The position numbers were made by a program, and so were the translations under genes. The notes beneath the pieces were generated by a model. It searched no databases. It was not told where the DNA came from and worked only from the letters and a program-made list of their open reading frames with translations. A DNA stretch of 19,362 bases from an uncultured Allofournierella sp. GTDB taxonomy: Bacteria > Bacillota > Clostridia > Oscillospirales > Ruminococcaceae. Positions 5,928 to 14,316 of the stretch are shown one piece after another (position 1 is the first letter of the stretch; the number at the start of each line of letters is the position of its first letter). Location: assembly GCA_944382705.1 (NCBI GenBank), contig CALWNE010000001.1, forward strand, positions 1 through 19,362, in the 5' to 3' direction.

Positions 5928-6845
5928 TCAGCAAAATTTTGCAATGGCCTCGTCAATCATCTTGGCACACTTGCTCACCTGCTCCATATCCTCAGGGAAC
6001 AGGTTGGGCAGCGGTTTGCGAACGCCGCCAATGTCCAGGCCCTCACGAATGCGCAGAATCTCCTTCATTACGGCGTACAGGTTGCCCTTGCAGGCACACA
6101 TGGCGTAAATAATGGCATCAATGGCGTACTGCACCTCACATGCCTTTTCCAGCTGGCCAGCCTTCAGCAGCTCGTCAGCCTTCAGCAGCAGTTCCGGCAT
6201 AACGGCGTAGGTGCCGCCAATGCCGCCATCCGCACCAATGGCACGGCCGGAAATAAACTGCTCGTCGGGTCCATTGAATACCACAAACTCGGGACCGCCT
6301 TCCATCTTGAACATCTGAATGTCCTGTACCGGCATGCTGCTGTTTTTAACAGCAACCACACGGGGGTTTTTGCGCATTTCCCGGAACAAGGGCATGGTGA
6401 GAGCCACACCAGCCAGCTGAGGAATGTTGTAAATAACAAAATCCGTGTTGGGTGCAGCGGAAGAAATATCGTTCCAGTACTGTGCAATGGCATGCTCCGG
6501 CAGTTTAAAATAGATGGGAGGGATGGCAGCAATCGCATCCACGCCTAGGCTTTCGGCATGGGCAGCCAGCTCCATGCTGTCGGCCGTGTTATTGCAGGCC
6601 ACATGGGCAATTACTGTAAGCTTGCCTTTTGCTTCGCTCATAACAGCCTCCAGGGTCTGCTTGCGCTCCTCCTTGCTCTGGTAGATGCACTCACCGGAAG
6701 ATCCGCACACATAAACACCCTTGACGCCCTTTTTAATAAAGTAACGGGTAAGCTCCTTGGTGCGCTCCATGCTCACATTGCCTTGTGCATCATAGCAAGC
6801 GTAGAAAGCAGGAATAATGCCCTGGTATTTGGAAATGTCTTTCAT
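5928..6845 (-). CDS. nanA: N-acetylneuraminate lyase (DHDPS/NAL family)
   Basis: A 305-residue TIM-barrel aldolase that would cleave N-acetylneuraminate to pyruvate and ManNAc through a Schiff base. Motifs: GSSGE at 48-52 (carboxylate-binding GxxGE), YNIP with Tyr139, and VAVKNSS with Schiff-base Lys167. All are in the expected order and spacing for the class I pyruvate aldolase family. GGIGGTY follows near 210. Length is typical. It starts at ATG 6845 behind AAAAGGAG. Dihydrodipicolinate synthase has the same fold, but the downstream AGE-family epimerase favours sialic-acid catabolism. No sialic-acid transporter, NanR or ManNAc-6-P epimerase lies in the window, so uptake must be encoded elsewhere. 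Confidence 0.88.
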   Translation of the reverse strand: MKDISKYQGIIPAFYACYDAQGNVSMERTKELTRYFIKKGVKGVYVCGSSGECIYQSKEERKQTLEAVMSEAKGKLTVIAHVACNNTADSMELAAHAESLGVDAIAAIPPIYFKLPEHAIAQYWNDISSAAPNTDFVIYNIPQLAGVALTMPLFREMRKNPRVVAVKNSSMPVQDIQMFKMEGGPEFVVFNGPDEQFISGRAIGADGGIGGTYAVMPELLLKADELLKAGQLEKACEVQYAIDAIIYAMCACKGNLYAVMKEILRIREGLDIGGVRKPLPNLFPEDMEQVSKCAKMIDEAIAKFC

Positions 6846-7044
6846 CCTTTTCCTCTCCTTTTAAAAATCTGGTTTTAAGGTTGGTTGTGTAACAAGTATT
6901 TAATGGGTCTCTTGCATCTCTGCAAGCCCTGTTAAACCGCACTCCGGCACCGCACTGCAAATGGTTCAAGCCCAATCTAGCGGGCCACTTTTTGCAAAAC
7001 GGCGCTTACAAGCTGCTGTTAAATTGTTTGCTTAATATGCTTCT

Positions 7045-7073
7045 ATGGTATCACCAGTGAAAAAATTTTTCAA
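7045..7073 (-). promoter_or_regulatory. Probable nanA promoter overlapped by a palindromic operator
   Basis: On the minus strand TTGAAA (7073-7068), a 17-bp spacer, then TACCAT (7050-7045). The -35 element lies inside the palindrome TTGAAAAATTTTTTCA (7073-7058), so a regulator bound there would block or modulate RNA polymerase. GAAA/TTTC inverted repeats are in keeping with RpiR-family sialic-acid regulators, but the regulator is not in the window. Confidence 0.55.
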
Positions 7074-7273
7074 TTATGAACTTCTACGAATCTACTCCCC
7101 GTAAACCCAGCATATTGCACAACCGTTGCGCTTTTTCTGCTCTGATAGCGTCCTTGCTGCCAATTTTTCAACCAAAGGATTTTGTTTTTCCAAATTTATC
7201 GTCCCACAGTCGGAATATGCAGGAATTATTTTACCGGCTTTCTTTGCAATGGATTGCTGTTTTTTGCAAATAG

Positions 7274-7289
7274 TTGAAAAATTTTTTCA
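7274..7289 (+). promoter_or_regulatory. Second copy of the 16-bp palindrome, possible auxiliary operator
   Basis: TTGAAAAATTTTTTCA is identical, in opposite orientation, to the site overlapping the nanA -35. The two centres are 216 bp apart. No good promoter adjoins this copy, which fits an auxiliary site for repression by looping, although AT-rich palindromes can arise by chance. Confidence 0.4.
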
Positions 7290-7361
7290 AAACTTTCACC
7301 TGTAACAAGGTTATCCCTTTTAAAACGCTTGCATAACACCTTGCTCAGTATCTGGCGCATC

Positions 7362-7410
7362 AAAAATGAGCCTCCCCCCAGCCATGGCCCAAGGCCTGGC
7401 TGGGGGGAGG
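7362..7410 (-). terminator. Terminator after the membrane-protein gene
   Basis: CCTCCCCCCAGCCA (7371-7384) pairs perfectly with TGGCTGGGGGGAGG (7397-7410), a 14-bp very GC-rich stem. On the minus strand it is followed by CTCATTTTTG, so the T-run is four bases away. It lies 33 nt past the stop of the gene ending at 7443. Confidence 0.65.
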
Positions 7411-7442
7411 TTACTCTTCCCTCTGCCGTTATGCAGGCACCA

Positions 7443-8900
7443 TTAGCCTTTGCGGCCAATTCCATACCGCTCATTCATGGCGGCATCCTGCACAGCGATA
7501 ACCTGAATTTTATAAGGAATTACACGGTGCCTGTACAGTGTTTCAGCCATGCGATCCCCAATGTAGGCAGGGGGCAACGGCCAGGATGGATCCAGGGCAG
7601 GAATATGCAATTGCAGCATCTCATCACCCCGTTCAATTCCCTGCTCAAACTGCTGTAAGATATCCTCATTGATTTTTTGCGCCTGATGCACATTGGCCAC
7701 TGGGTTGATACTGCCCATAAAGGAATACACCTGGATGGAAAATAACTGCAAAACCAGCAGCAGCGGGATGCAGGCTTTTGCCAAGGGCAGTTTTTCCGCA
7801 ATGTAAACTGCCAGCAAAACAATACTACCCAATGCCCACACAAATGCTCCCAGGGTTACATCTGCCCGGGCAATGTAGCTTGGTATGGTAACACCGGTAA
7901 GAAGCAGCAAAAAGATAAGCGACAAAACAGCCGATGCCACCATATATGCAGCCTTTTGCGCAACGGCCTTTGTGTAGTCTTCCTTTCGATTTGCAGCCAT
8001 TAAAACAACGCCCAGCACCACACATCCAACGGCAACGCCTTTGAACATAGGCCCATAGCTGGTTTTAAAAAAGTACTGCATCGACTGTAAAAGCCCCTCC
8101 CTGAACGACACTTGCGAAAGGCTGTCTGCCCGGCCGCCATTCAGCTCAAACACCAGCGAAACAAACCAGGCCGCAAGAACCACCAGCGGAAAAGCATTTT
8201 TGCAAACCATCTGCCGGAGCTGGAACGGCAGCTGGATGGATTGCAAAATTTTAAATCCACACCACAGCGCAAGCAGATAGGAGCAATATAAATTGGAAAA
8301 CACCAGCAGGTAGGCAGCCGCCAGCAAAATACTTTTAGGCAGCAAATGCTTGTTGGTGGTAAAATCGTACCATTCCGGGTGCAGTTCCAAAAGTCCTATC
8401 ATGCTAAAAATCCACAGGGTAGGAATGGTATAAAAAAAGTAGCAGGTGGCATCTGCCGAAAAAAACAGGTAAGAATTATTGCTTACTCCTACCTTAAAAA
8501 TATTGAAATGCAGCAGCAAAAAAAGCGCCGTTGCACCAAGCGCAATGGATTTGCTGCTTGTGACTTTACAGCACAAAAACCGGTAGACCACATACAGATA
8601 TCCCACAATGCTTGCCGATACCGCCGCCCCATAGGCAGTGGTCAATGCACCCAGATAGTCTCCGGTTAGCGGGTAAAGAATAAATGCTCCAATGTTTGAA
8701 ACAAAGGGCATAAAAATTTCCGGCAAAATACGGGTAGGGTTCCACCCTCCCCAAATTGGAACCGGCGAACGCATATACGAAGCGTACAGCCAATCGTCTG
8801 CATCAAATACCACAATGGGATTGATGCGAACAAAAAACAGCATCAGTGCACCGAAAACCGCAAAAAAGAACATTGCAGGTGCAAACTTCTGCTTGTGCAT
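7443..8900 (-). CDS. Polytopic membrane protein, possibly GT-C-type glycosyltransferase/polymer protein
   Basis: A 485-residue protein with a strong ribosome binding site (GAGGGAGGGAG) before ATG 8900. About ten hydrophobic helices are visible, beginning at residues 8-24 and spread to about residue 385, followed by a hydrophilic C-terminal domain (about 390-485) containing GDRMAETLYRHRVIPYKI. After the first helix comes DADDWLYASYMRSPVP with WNPTRILPE: an acidic DADDW in the first extracellular loop is typical of GT-C fold glycosyltransferases and related O-antigen or teichoic-acid modifying proteins. That placement is an inference from layout, not a family match I can confirm. It stands alone, flanked by terminators. 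A cell-surface glycan role would fit the LtaS-like gene further on, but the genes are not linked in an operon. Confidence 0.75.
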   Translation of the reverse strand: MHKQKFAPAMFFFAVFGALMLFFVRINPIVVFDADDWLYASYMRSPVPIWGGWNPTRILPEIFMPFVSNIGAFILYPLTGDYLGALTTAYGAAVSASIVGYLYVVYRFLCCKVTSSKSIALGATALFLLLHFNIFKVGVSNNSYLFFSADATCYFFYTIPTLWIFSMIGLLELHPEWYDFTTNKHLLPKSILLAAAYLLVFSNLYCSYLLALWCGFKILQSIQLPFQLRQMVCKNAFPLVVLAAWFVSLVFELNGGRADSLSQVSFREGLLQSMQYFFKTSYGPMFKGVAVGCVVLGVVLMAANRKEDYTKAVAQKAAYMVASAVLSLIFLLLLTGVTIPSYIARADVTLGAFVWALGSIVLLAVYIAEKLPLAKACIPLLLVLQLFSIQVYSFMGSINPVANVHQAQKINEDILQQFEQGIERGDEMLQLHIPALDPSWPLPPAYIGDRMAETLYRHRVIPYKIQVIAVQDAAMNERYGIGRKG

Positions 8901-8980
8901 CTCTCTCTCCCTCCCTCAATCTTTACGGTCCACTTTACTTTACAACTTCAACAGCGGAAAACCGATTTTATTTCTATGCC

Positions 8981-9017
8981 AAAAAGAAGGAGCACTCCTT
9001 TAGGGAGTGCTCCTTTC
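8981..9017 (-). terminator. Terminator of the rpsB-tsf operon
   Basis: AAGGAGCACTCC (8987-8998) pairs with GGAGTGCTCCTT (9004-9015) over a 5-nt loop. On the minus strand the stem is followed by CTTTTT; on the plus strand by TCTTTT, so it may work both ways. Confidence 0.85.
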
Positions 9018-9094
9018 TTTTGTGCATACGAGGCTGGCACATCATCTGCCAGACCCAATACAAACTTGAATCTTTAAAGTGGATTCAGCACCAA

Positions 9095-10009
9095 TTACTT
9101 GGTCATGCTGGCAACTTCAGCTGCGAAGTCGTCCACTTTCTTCTCCAGGCCTTCGCCCTTCTCGTAACGAGCGAACTTGGTGATCTTGATCTCGCCGCCC
9201 AGAGCCTTGCCGGTGTTCTCAGTGTACTGAGCGATGGTCAGGTCGGGGTCCTTAACGAACTCCTGCTCAACCAGGCAGTTCTCCTTGTAGAACTTGCCAA
9301 TGCGGCCCAGAACCATCTTTTCTTTGATAGCGTCGGGCTTGTTGGCGTTCTTGGGATCGTTGGCAATCTGAGCCAGCAGAATTTCCTTCTCCTTCTCAAT
9401 TACCTCAGCAGGTACATCGGCCTCGCACAGGTAGCCGGGGTTAGCGGCTGCAATCTGCATGGCAATGTCCTTGCCGTAAGCGTCGAACTCAGCCTTGGAA
9501 GCAACTTCCTCGCTGGTTTCAAAGCCAACCAGAACAGCGTGGGTGCCGCCTGCATGGATGTAAGCAGAGCATACACCCTCAAAGCGCTCGAAACGACGGA
9601 TCTTGATGTTCTCGCCGATAACCAGGATCTTCTCCTTCAGAGCAGCCTCAACGGTATCGTCGCCCAGCTTGCAAGCCAGCAGAGCATCCACATCAGCGGG
9701 GTTCTGCTCTACGATAACGCCAGCAACATCCTTAACGAAGTTCTGGAACATCTCGTTCTTGGCAACGAAGTCGGTCTCAGCGTTTACTTCAACCACAACG
9801 CCAACCTTGCTGGAAACGGTAGCGTATACCATACCCTCAGCAGCAATGCGGCCAGCCTTCTTCTGAGCAGCAGCCAGACCCTTCTCACGCAGGTACTCAA
9901 CGGCCTTGTCGAAATCGCCGCCAGACTCGGTGAGAGCCTTCTTGCAGTCCATCATGCCGCAACCGGTCTGCTCGCGCAGGTTCTTAACATCTTGTGCAGT
10001 AAAAGCCAT
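9095..10009 (-). CDS. tsf: Translation elongation factor Ts
   Basis: EF-Ts is the guanine-nucleotide exchange factor that recycles EF-Tu-GDP during translation. The 304-residue length is normal. The N-terminal UBA-like domain is clear (MAFTAQDVKNLREQTGCGMMDCKKAL), followed by the core motif ETDFVAKNEMF near residue 80, which contacts EF-Tu. It starts at ATG 10009 behind AAAGGGGAT, 39 nt after the rpsB stop, with no terminator between them: the classical bacterial rpsB-tsf operon. It ends in TAA and is followed by the terminator at 8981-9017. Confidence 0.97.
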   Translation of the reverse strand: MAFTAQDVKNLREQTGCGMMDCKKALTESGGDFDKAVEYLREKGLAAAQKKAGRIAAEGMVYATVSSKVGVVVEVNAETDFVAKNEMFQNFVKDVAGVIVEQNPADVDALLACKLGDDTVEAALKEKILVIGENIKIRRFERFEGVCSAYIHAGGTHAVLVGFETSEEVASKAEFDAYGKDIAMQIAAANPGYLCEADVPAEVIEKEKEILLAQIANDPKNANKPDAIKEKMVLGRIGKFYKENCLVEQEFVKDPDLTIAQYTENTGKALGGEIKITKFARYEKGEGLEKKVDDFAAEVASMTK

Positions 10010-10048
10010 TTTAATTATCCCCTTTCGTTGTTCGGTGCAGGAAAGCGA

Positions 10049-10771
10049 TTAAGCCTCGGCAGCCTCGGCAGCCGCAGCAGCGTTCTGCTCGCCCTGACGG
10101 CCTTCCAGAACAGCGTCGGCCATAGCGCCGGCAATCAGCTTAACAGCACGGATAGCGTCGTCGTTGCCGGGGATCACGTAATCGATCTCGTCGGGGTTGC
10201 AGTTGGTGTCAACGATAGCCACGATGGGAATGTTCAGCTTGCGAGCCTCAGCAACAGCGATGCGCTCCTTGTGAGGGTCAACGATGAACATAGCCTTGGG
10301 CAGGCCGTGCATGTTCTTAACACCGCCCAGGAACTTCTCCAGCTTCTCGATCTCCAGCTCCAGCTTAGCAACTTCCTTCTTGGGCAGCAGCTCAAAGGTG
10401 CCGTCCTCGCTCATCTGGCGCAGCTGCTCCAGACGGTCGATGCGCTTACGGATGGTGCGGAAGTTGGTCAGCATGCCGCCCAGCCAACGAGCGTTTACAT
10501 AGTGCATGCCGCAGCGCAGAGCCTCTTCCTTGATGGACTCCTGAGCCTGCTTCTTGGTGCCAACAAACAGAATCTCGCCGCCCTCGGAAGCAACTTCGCG
10601 AACAAAGTTGTAAGCCTCGTCCAGCTTCTTAACGGTCTTCTGCAGGTCGATGATGTAGATGCCGTTGCGCTCGGTGAAGATGTACTTAGCCATCTTGGGG
10701 TTCCAGCGACGGGTCTGGTGACCGAAGTGTACGCCTGCTTCCAGGAGCTGTTTCATAGATACTACTGCCAT
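10049..10771 (-). CDS. rpsB: 30S ribosomal protein S2
   Basis: A 240-residue S2 protein of the small subunit. The signature start MAVVSMKQLLEAGVHFGHQTRRWNPKM and the later IVDPHKERIAVAEARKL and PIVAIVDTNCNPDEIDYVIPGNDDA blocks are diagnostic. The start at ATG 10771 is chosen over an in-frame TTG at 10786 because GGAGGA (10782-10787) sits 10 nt upstream and the family begins here. The C-terminus ends in an Ala/Glu-rich tail, common in clostridial S2. First gene of the rpsB-tsf operon, with a leader of about 95 nt after a strong promoter. Confidence 0.97.
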   Translation of the reverse strand: MAVVSMKQLLEAGVHFGHQTRRWNPKMAKYIFTERNGIYIIDLQKTVKKLDEAYNFVREVASEGGEILFVGTKKQAQESIKEEALRCGMHYVNARWLGGMLTNFRTIRKRIDRLEQLRQMSEDGTFELLPKKEVAKLELEIEKLEKFLGGVKNMHGLPKAMFIVDPHKERIAVAEARKLNIPIVAIVDTNCNPDEIDYVIPGNDDAIRAVKLIAGAMADAVLEGRQGEQNAAAAAEAAEA

Positions 10772-10874
10772 GTTTAAATCCTCCAAAAATAGTGTTTTTC
10801 CTCCGCATTACCTGCATGTTCCCCCACCCTTGCGGGCACAGGAGAACAAAGCAATGCGTGCGTATTGCTGGTAC

Positions 10875-10903
10875 AGTATACCACACCGAACCAGCCTTTA
10901 CAA
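10875..10903 (-). promoter_or_regulatory. rpsB-tsf operon promoter (sigma-A type, extended -10)
   Basis: On the minus strand TTGTAA (10903-10898), a 17-bp spacer, then TATACT (10880-10875) preceded by TGG, an extended -10. The start site would be near 10868, giving a leader of roughly 95 nt that contains a small CCCGC-AAGG-GTGGGG hairpin. I see no known ribosomal-protein leader motif with confidence. Confidence 0.8.
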
Positions 10904-10943
10904 GGCTTTTGCTCAAATAATTTGGCTTGCAGCCAGGCTTTTT

Positions 10944-12875
10944 TTACTTTGACGATTCGTTGTAGCCCGGTGCACCCCAGCTTTTGCCAAACATCAGGTC
11001 GTATTGCAGCAGCCAGTGGTTTTCAAACCACTGTTCCTGCTGGCTATCCATCTCCTGGGTGGCGGTTCCATCCGGCTGAATGGTCACCCCCCTGGTGCGG
11101 CTGCGGTAAACCGAAAGCTGGTTGAGCAGATATTCATAATAGGCCGGCTTTTCCATCCCAAACAGTTCCATAAGCACCGGGCTCAGCTGGTAGGCAGCCA
11201 GGGTGCCCAGCTCCACCGGCTGGTCCCAGTAGTTGCACCAAATCAGCAGCGGCATCTGGTGCAGCTCTGGGGATTCGCTGGTTGCATCGGGCACATAGCC
11301 TGTGGAGGTATACACCTCGTACCCGCTGCCGATGGGATTGTAATGGTCGCCCCAAAACACCAGGATAACCGGTTCCTCCACCTGGCTGAAATAGTCGGTT
11401 AGCTGCCCCAGCATTTCATCCGCCTGCTGTACGCCGGTTGCAAAATCCTGCAAAGCTCCTTTGGTTTTTTCGCTCATGGTGGCAGGTGCCTGCAAAATCT
11501 GCACCAATTCCTCTGGGTCGTAGTTATCCGGCCGATAGCTGGTGTGGTTCTGCATGGTAACTGCGTGCAAAAACAGGGGCTTGTCCGTCTGGCGGCTTTC
11601 CCACAGCTCCTCAATCTTGTTGGCCATCTCCCGGTCGGTCACCAGGCCGCCCTTCCACTCTGCCCCACGCTTTTTTTCTGGATTTACAAAATCCTCCAGC
11701 GAGATAAAGCTGTCAATGCCCAGGTTTGGGTAGGCTGTGTTGCGGCTCCAAAATTTGCCATAGTAGCAGTGAACCGCCTGGGTGGCATAGCCTTGCTCCT
11801 TTAAATAAGAAGGCAGCGAAAACATGGGATGCACCACATGCTGCTGAAAGGGCTTGCTCCCGCTGGGCAAAAATTCTGTGGAGTAGCCGGTCAGGGCCTC
11901 AAACTCCACATCGCAGGTGCCTCCCCCAAAGCTGGGACTGTACAGCTTTCCGTAGGCTGCCTGCTGCTGCAACCGGTGCAGATTGGGGGTGAGAGCCCGG
12001 TCAAAGGTTACCCCGTACTGCTCCAGCTCGGAGGCATCCCAGAAGGACTCATCCATCACAAAGATAATGTTGGGCCATGTCACCTGGCCATCCCCCTGCT
12101 GGGCGTAGCTGCCTTCAAATTCCGGAGCAAGGTCCTGCTTTTCTGCTTCCTCCAGCAATGTTTCTGCCGTGTTTTGGTTATACCCAGCCGGCTTTTTTAC
12201 ATTGATATTCTGGATATTGGTAATAAACCCTGCAATCACGCCATAGTTACGGTAGTACCGGTTCTGCATCCACATATCCGGCACAATCCCAATGCTGCGG
12301 GATAGCCCCGGGCTTAGGAACACTCCCACCACCATCGCTCCCACCAGGGCGGTGCCCAGCCCTGCTGCCAAGCGGCTTTGCCAGCGGCGCTCTGGTTCCT
12401 TCACCAGCACCGCCAGCACTGCCAGTACCGCAAACAGCAGCGCCGACACCCCCATGGACAGGGTCATTTCCAGCCCGGCCTGGCCTGCCACGCCCACAGC
12501 CTCCGAAACCTGCATCACATCCCAGGGAAAGAACGGTTCTCCCCGAAGTTTGAGCTTAAAATAAGTAATTGCAGCCGGTACACAGCCTGCAATGGCCGTA
12601 ACAAGCACCGCCGCAGGATGGCACCGGCTGAGGGTGGCAACTGTTTGATAAAGGCAGGCCAGCAGCAGCCAGCTGAACAGGTAACTGGGCAGGTGGGGCA
12701 GCACATTGCTTGTCCACACAGCTTGGGTAAACTGGCCCCGGTGCACCCATTCGGTGCAAACCAGCACCAGCAGCCCCACCAGGGGTGCCATAAGCCAGGC
12801 CCAGGCTGCAAATGGCCTTTTTTGGGGGGGTGCCGGCAGCCGCCATATCGTTTTTTGTTTTACAGGTACAGGCAA
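10944..12875 (-). CDS. LtaS-like membrane phosphoglycerol transferase / sulfatase-fold protein
   Basis: A protein of 643 residues from the TTG start at 12875, which has AAGGAGG at 8 nt spacing. A longer frame to 12950 begins inside the hairpin at 12951-12985 without a ribosome binding site. About five transmembrane helices fill the first 190 residues, followed by an extracellular alkaline-phosphatase-superfamily domain. Motifs match lipoteichoic acid synthases: NIIFVMDESFWD (metal-binding Glu), SPSFGGGTCDVEFEALTGY (nucleophile Thr in FGGGT), MQNHTSY and FWGDHYN (metal Asp/His). The expected role is transfer of phosphoglycerol units from phosphatidylglycerol to a membrane glycolipid. Members of this family also modify glycans, so polymerase versus transferase is open. 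It is followed by rpsB without a clear terminator. Confidence 0.88.
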   Translation of the reverse strand: MPVPVKQKTIWRLPAPPQKRPFAAWAWLMAPLVGLLVLVCTEWVHRGQFTQAVWTSNVLPHLPSYLFSWLLLACLYQTVATLSRCHPAAVLVTAIAGCVPAAITYFKLKLRGEPFFPWDVMQVSEAVGVAGQAGLEMTLSMGVSALLFAVLAVLAVLVKEPERRWQSRLAAGLGTALVGAMVVGVFLSPGLSRSIGIVPDMWMQNRYYRNYGVIAGFITNIQNINVKKPAGYNQNTAETLLEEAEKQDLAPEFEGSYAQQGDGQVTWPNIIFVMDESFWDASELEQYGVTFDRALTPNLHRLQQQAAYGKLYSPSFGGGTCDVEFEALTGYSTEFLPSGSKPFQQHVVHPMFSLPSYLKEQGYATQAVHCYYGKFWSRNTAYPNLGIDSFISLEDFVNPEKKRGAEWKGGLVTDREMANKIEELWESRQTDKPLFLHAVTMQNHTSYRPDNYDPEELVQILQAPATMSEKTKGALQDFATGVQQADEMLGQLTDYFSQVEEPVILVFWGDHYNPIGSGYEVYTSTGYVPDATSESPELHQMPLLIWCNYWDQPVELGTLAAYQLSPVLMELFGMEKPAYYEYLLNQLSVYRSRTRGVTIQPDGTATQEMDSQQEQWFENHWLLQYDLMFGKSWGAPGYNESSK

Positions 12876-12950
12876 AACCCATTCCTCCTTTAGCTCAGGC
12901 AGTGTACTGCTCCTGCTTTGCCGCAAAAGCACTGCCATGTTGAAAGGCAA

Positions 12951-12985
12951 GGGGCAGCGGTGAGCGTTCTTCCCTCACCGCCCCC
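12951..12985 (-). terminator. Possible weak terminator after the PRC-barrel gene
   Basis: GCGGTGAG (12957-12964) pairs with CTCACCGC (12974-12981), extended by GGGG/CCCC outside. On neither strand is it followed by a clean T-run, so its efficiency is doubtful. It lies 20 nt past the stop of the gene ending at 13005. Confidence 0.4.
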
Positions 12986-13004
12986 TTGTTGCAGATGGTT
13001 CCTA

Positions 13005-13325
13005 TTATATACCTGTTTTTTCGGTGGACGCAAGGGGAGCCTTGGCAAACATACCGGAAAAAAGCCCTTTTTGTTCGCATTGTAAGGCTTCCTGCTCTTT
13101 TAATTCCACCAAAATCACATCCTGCCCAATGGACACCACCTGTTCCCAGGGGATACGCAGCTCCTGCCCTTTGCCAAGCCAGCGAAGCCAGCGGGGCCGA
13201 TCCCGTAAAATCAAGCCTTCCAGCCGCCGGGCCTGGGGGTCCAGCCAAACATCATCCGCCCGGCCCAGCTTGATTCCTGCGCCCAGCTGTATAATATCTT
13301 TGCAAAACAGTTCTTCTGCTGTCAT
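13005..13325 (-). CDS. ylmC: YlmC/YmxH-family PRC-barrel sporulation-associated protein
   Basis: A 106-residue protein starting at ATG 13325 behind AAAGGTGGTG; a longer frame to 13400 is not needed. It reads MTAEELFCKDIIQLGAGIKLGRADDVWLD, then EGLILRDRPRW and IPWEQVVSIGQDVILVEL, the pattern of a PRC-barrel: a small beta-barrel with the 'G.R.G...D...D' turn and the I-P-W/Y-x-x-V block. Genes of this family are commonly found close to sigE/sigG in Clostridia and Bacilli and are often annotated YlmC/YmxH. The biochemical function is not established. The position near spoIIGA-sigE-sigG fits that context, although here a HAD gene lies between them. Confidence 0.75.
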   Translation of the reverse strand: MTAEELFCKDIIQLGAGIKLGRADDVWLDPQARRLEGLILRDRPRWLRWLGKGQELRIPWEQVVSIGQDVILVELKEQEALQCEQKGLFSGMFAKAPLASTEKTGI

Positions 13326-13667
13326 AATAACACCACCTTTCGTTACCATAGTATGCAGCACCGGCAGGTTGATGTGTAAATTCATGGGACGCTCTATCAT
13401 TTTGTCACAAAATTTGCTATACTTTTGAATAAAAGCAGCACCTGCATCATTTCAGGCAGTGGAGCGTGGCGGAATTTTTTGTGAGACGAACCCAAACCCC
13501 AGTCAATCTTTGATGAACTGGCAAATATTTTGGAGCAACATCGCAGAAAGTTTTTGCGCACTGCACTGTCTCAGCCTTTTGGCGCAACTTATACGGTGCT
13601 GCCTAAAACCCTGGCCCGCCCTACACGGCTGGCCAGTCCACTCTGTAACCGAAGGAGAGAAACCAGG
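13326..13667. other. Divergent intergenic region between the PRC-barrel and HAD genes
   Basis: About 340 bp. It contains a possible promoter with palindrome at 13395-13423. The frame of the HAD gene stays open upstream from about 13485 to 13667 and reads protein-like in part (SIFDELANILEQHRRKFL, then TYTVLPKTLARPTRLASPLC), but it has no convincing start or ribosome binding site. It may be a remnant or a short unrecognised coding segment. Confidence 0.4.
13395..13423 (+). promoter_or_regulatory. Possible promoter with palindromic operator upstream of the HAD gene
   Basis: TATACT (13418-13423) preceded by TGC forms an extended -10. The perfect inverted repeat ATTTTGT-C-ACAAAAT (13399-13413) sits just upstream, where the spacer and -35 would be. 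The -35 itself (TATCAT) is poor, so regulation by a factor bound to the palindrome is conceivable but unproven. Confidence 0.3.
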
Positions 13668-14294
13668 ATGTATAAGAACATCATTTTTGACCTGGGCGGC
13701 GTTGTGGTGGATTTTAATCCCAAGGAATTTTTGCTGGAACGCTTTTATAACGAAACCATCGAAACCATCGTATACGATTTAACCTTTGGTAGCGAGGAAT
13801 GGGCGCTGCTGGACGCCGGCAAACTCACCCAGGAGCAGGCCTATGGCCAGATGCTGGAAAAAGCCCGCACCGCTGGCCGTGTATTTGAGGTGCAGAGTGT
13901 GCTGGATGACTGGCCCCGTATGCTCAAAACCCGCCGCCGCACCGTAGAAACCATGAAGCGGCTTAAAAACATGGGGTTTTCGCTGTATTATCTGTCCAAC
14001 ATCTCCCACGAAACCCTGGAGCTGATTCGCAAGCGGGACTTTTGGCAGCTGTTTGACGGCGGCATTGCCTCCTGTGAGGTGGGCATCAACAAGCCGGATG
14101 CAGGCATCTACCAGGCCCTGCTGCAAACCTACCAGCTGGATTGCAGCGAAAGTATTTTTGTGGATGACCGAAAAGACAACACCACGGCCGCTTTTGATTT
14201 GGGCATTACAGGCATCCACTACAAGGGCAGCGCTTCCTTCATTCGTGCCCTAAACACCTGCGGCATTCCCCTCACCGGCCGTCTGGTGGGCTAA
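13668..14294 (+). CDS. HAD-superfamily hydrolase, subfamily IA (YihX-like)
   Basis: A 208-residue protein from ATG 13668 with GAAGGAGAG 8 nt upstream. All four HAD motifs are present: motif I FDLGGVVVDF (nucleophile D8), motif II LSN (S110-N111), motif III K142 in GINKPDAGIY, and motif IV FVDDRKDN (D166, D167). Motif I has Gly at the D+2 position, as in the FDLGNV-type YihX and epoxide-hydrolase-like branch, so phosphatase activity on a small phosphorylated metabolite is likely but the general acid differs from the standard DxD. A helical cap lies between residues 16 and 95. Cytoplasmic. The gene is a single unit ended by a strong terminator. Confidence 0.88.
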   Translation: MYKNIIFDLGGVVVDFNPKEFLLERFYNETIETIVYDLTFGSEEWALLDAGKLTQEQAYGQMLEKARTAGRVFEVQSVLDDWPRMLKTRRRTVETMKRLKNMGFSLYYLSNISHETLELIRKRDFWQLFDGGIASCEVGINKPDAGIYQALLQTYQLDCSESIFVDDRKDNTTAAFDLGITGIHYKGSASFIRALNTCGIPLTGRLVG

Positions 14295-14316
14295 ACCTCT
14301 AACAAAATTTATCCTC

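Larger units (their letters stand above)
6846..7442. other. Long regulatory/intergenic region upstream of nanA
   Basis: About 600 bp without a supported gene. It holds the nanA leader (about 190 nt, with a small CTTGCA/TGCAAG hairpin near 6911-6926), the nanA promoter, two copies of a 16-bp palindrome (7058-7073 and 7274-7289), and the terminator of the membrane-protein gene (7362-7410). Frames at 7076-7273 (plus) and 7226-7474 (minus) lack ribosome binding sites and look accidental. Confidence 0.5.

Noticed and set aside
5865..6548. Plus-strand frame of 227 codons opposite nanA
   Set aside because: Antisense shadow of a well-supported lyase gene with all catalytic motifs.
8846..10777. Plus-strand open frame of over 600 codons opposite tsf and rpsB
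   Set aside because: It is antisense to two unmistakable translation genes, repeats Leu/Ala/Gly-rich shadow composition and has no ribosome binding site. Biased codon use of tsf-rpsB explains it.
12873..12950. Longer start for the LtaS-like gene at TTG 12950
   Set aside because: It begins at the base of a hairpin without a ribosome binding site, while TTG 12875 has AAGGAGG at good spacing; still possible but less likely.
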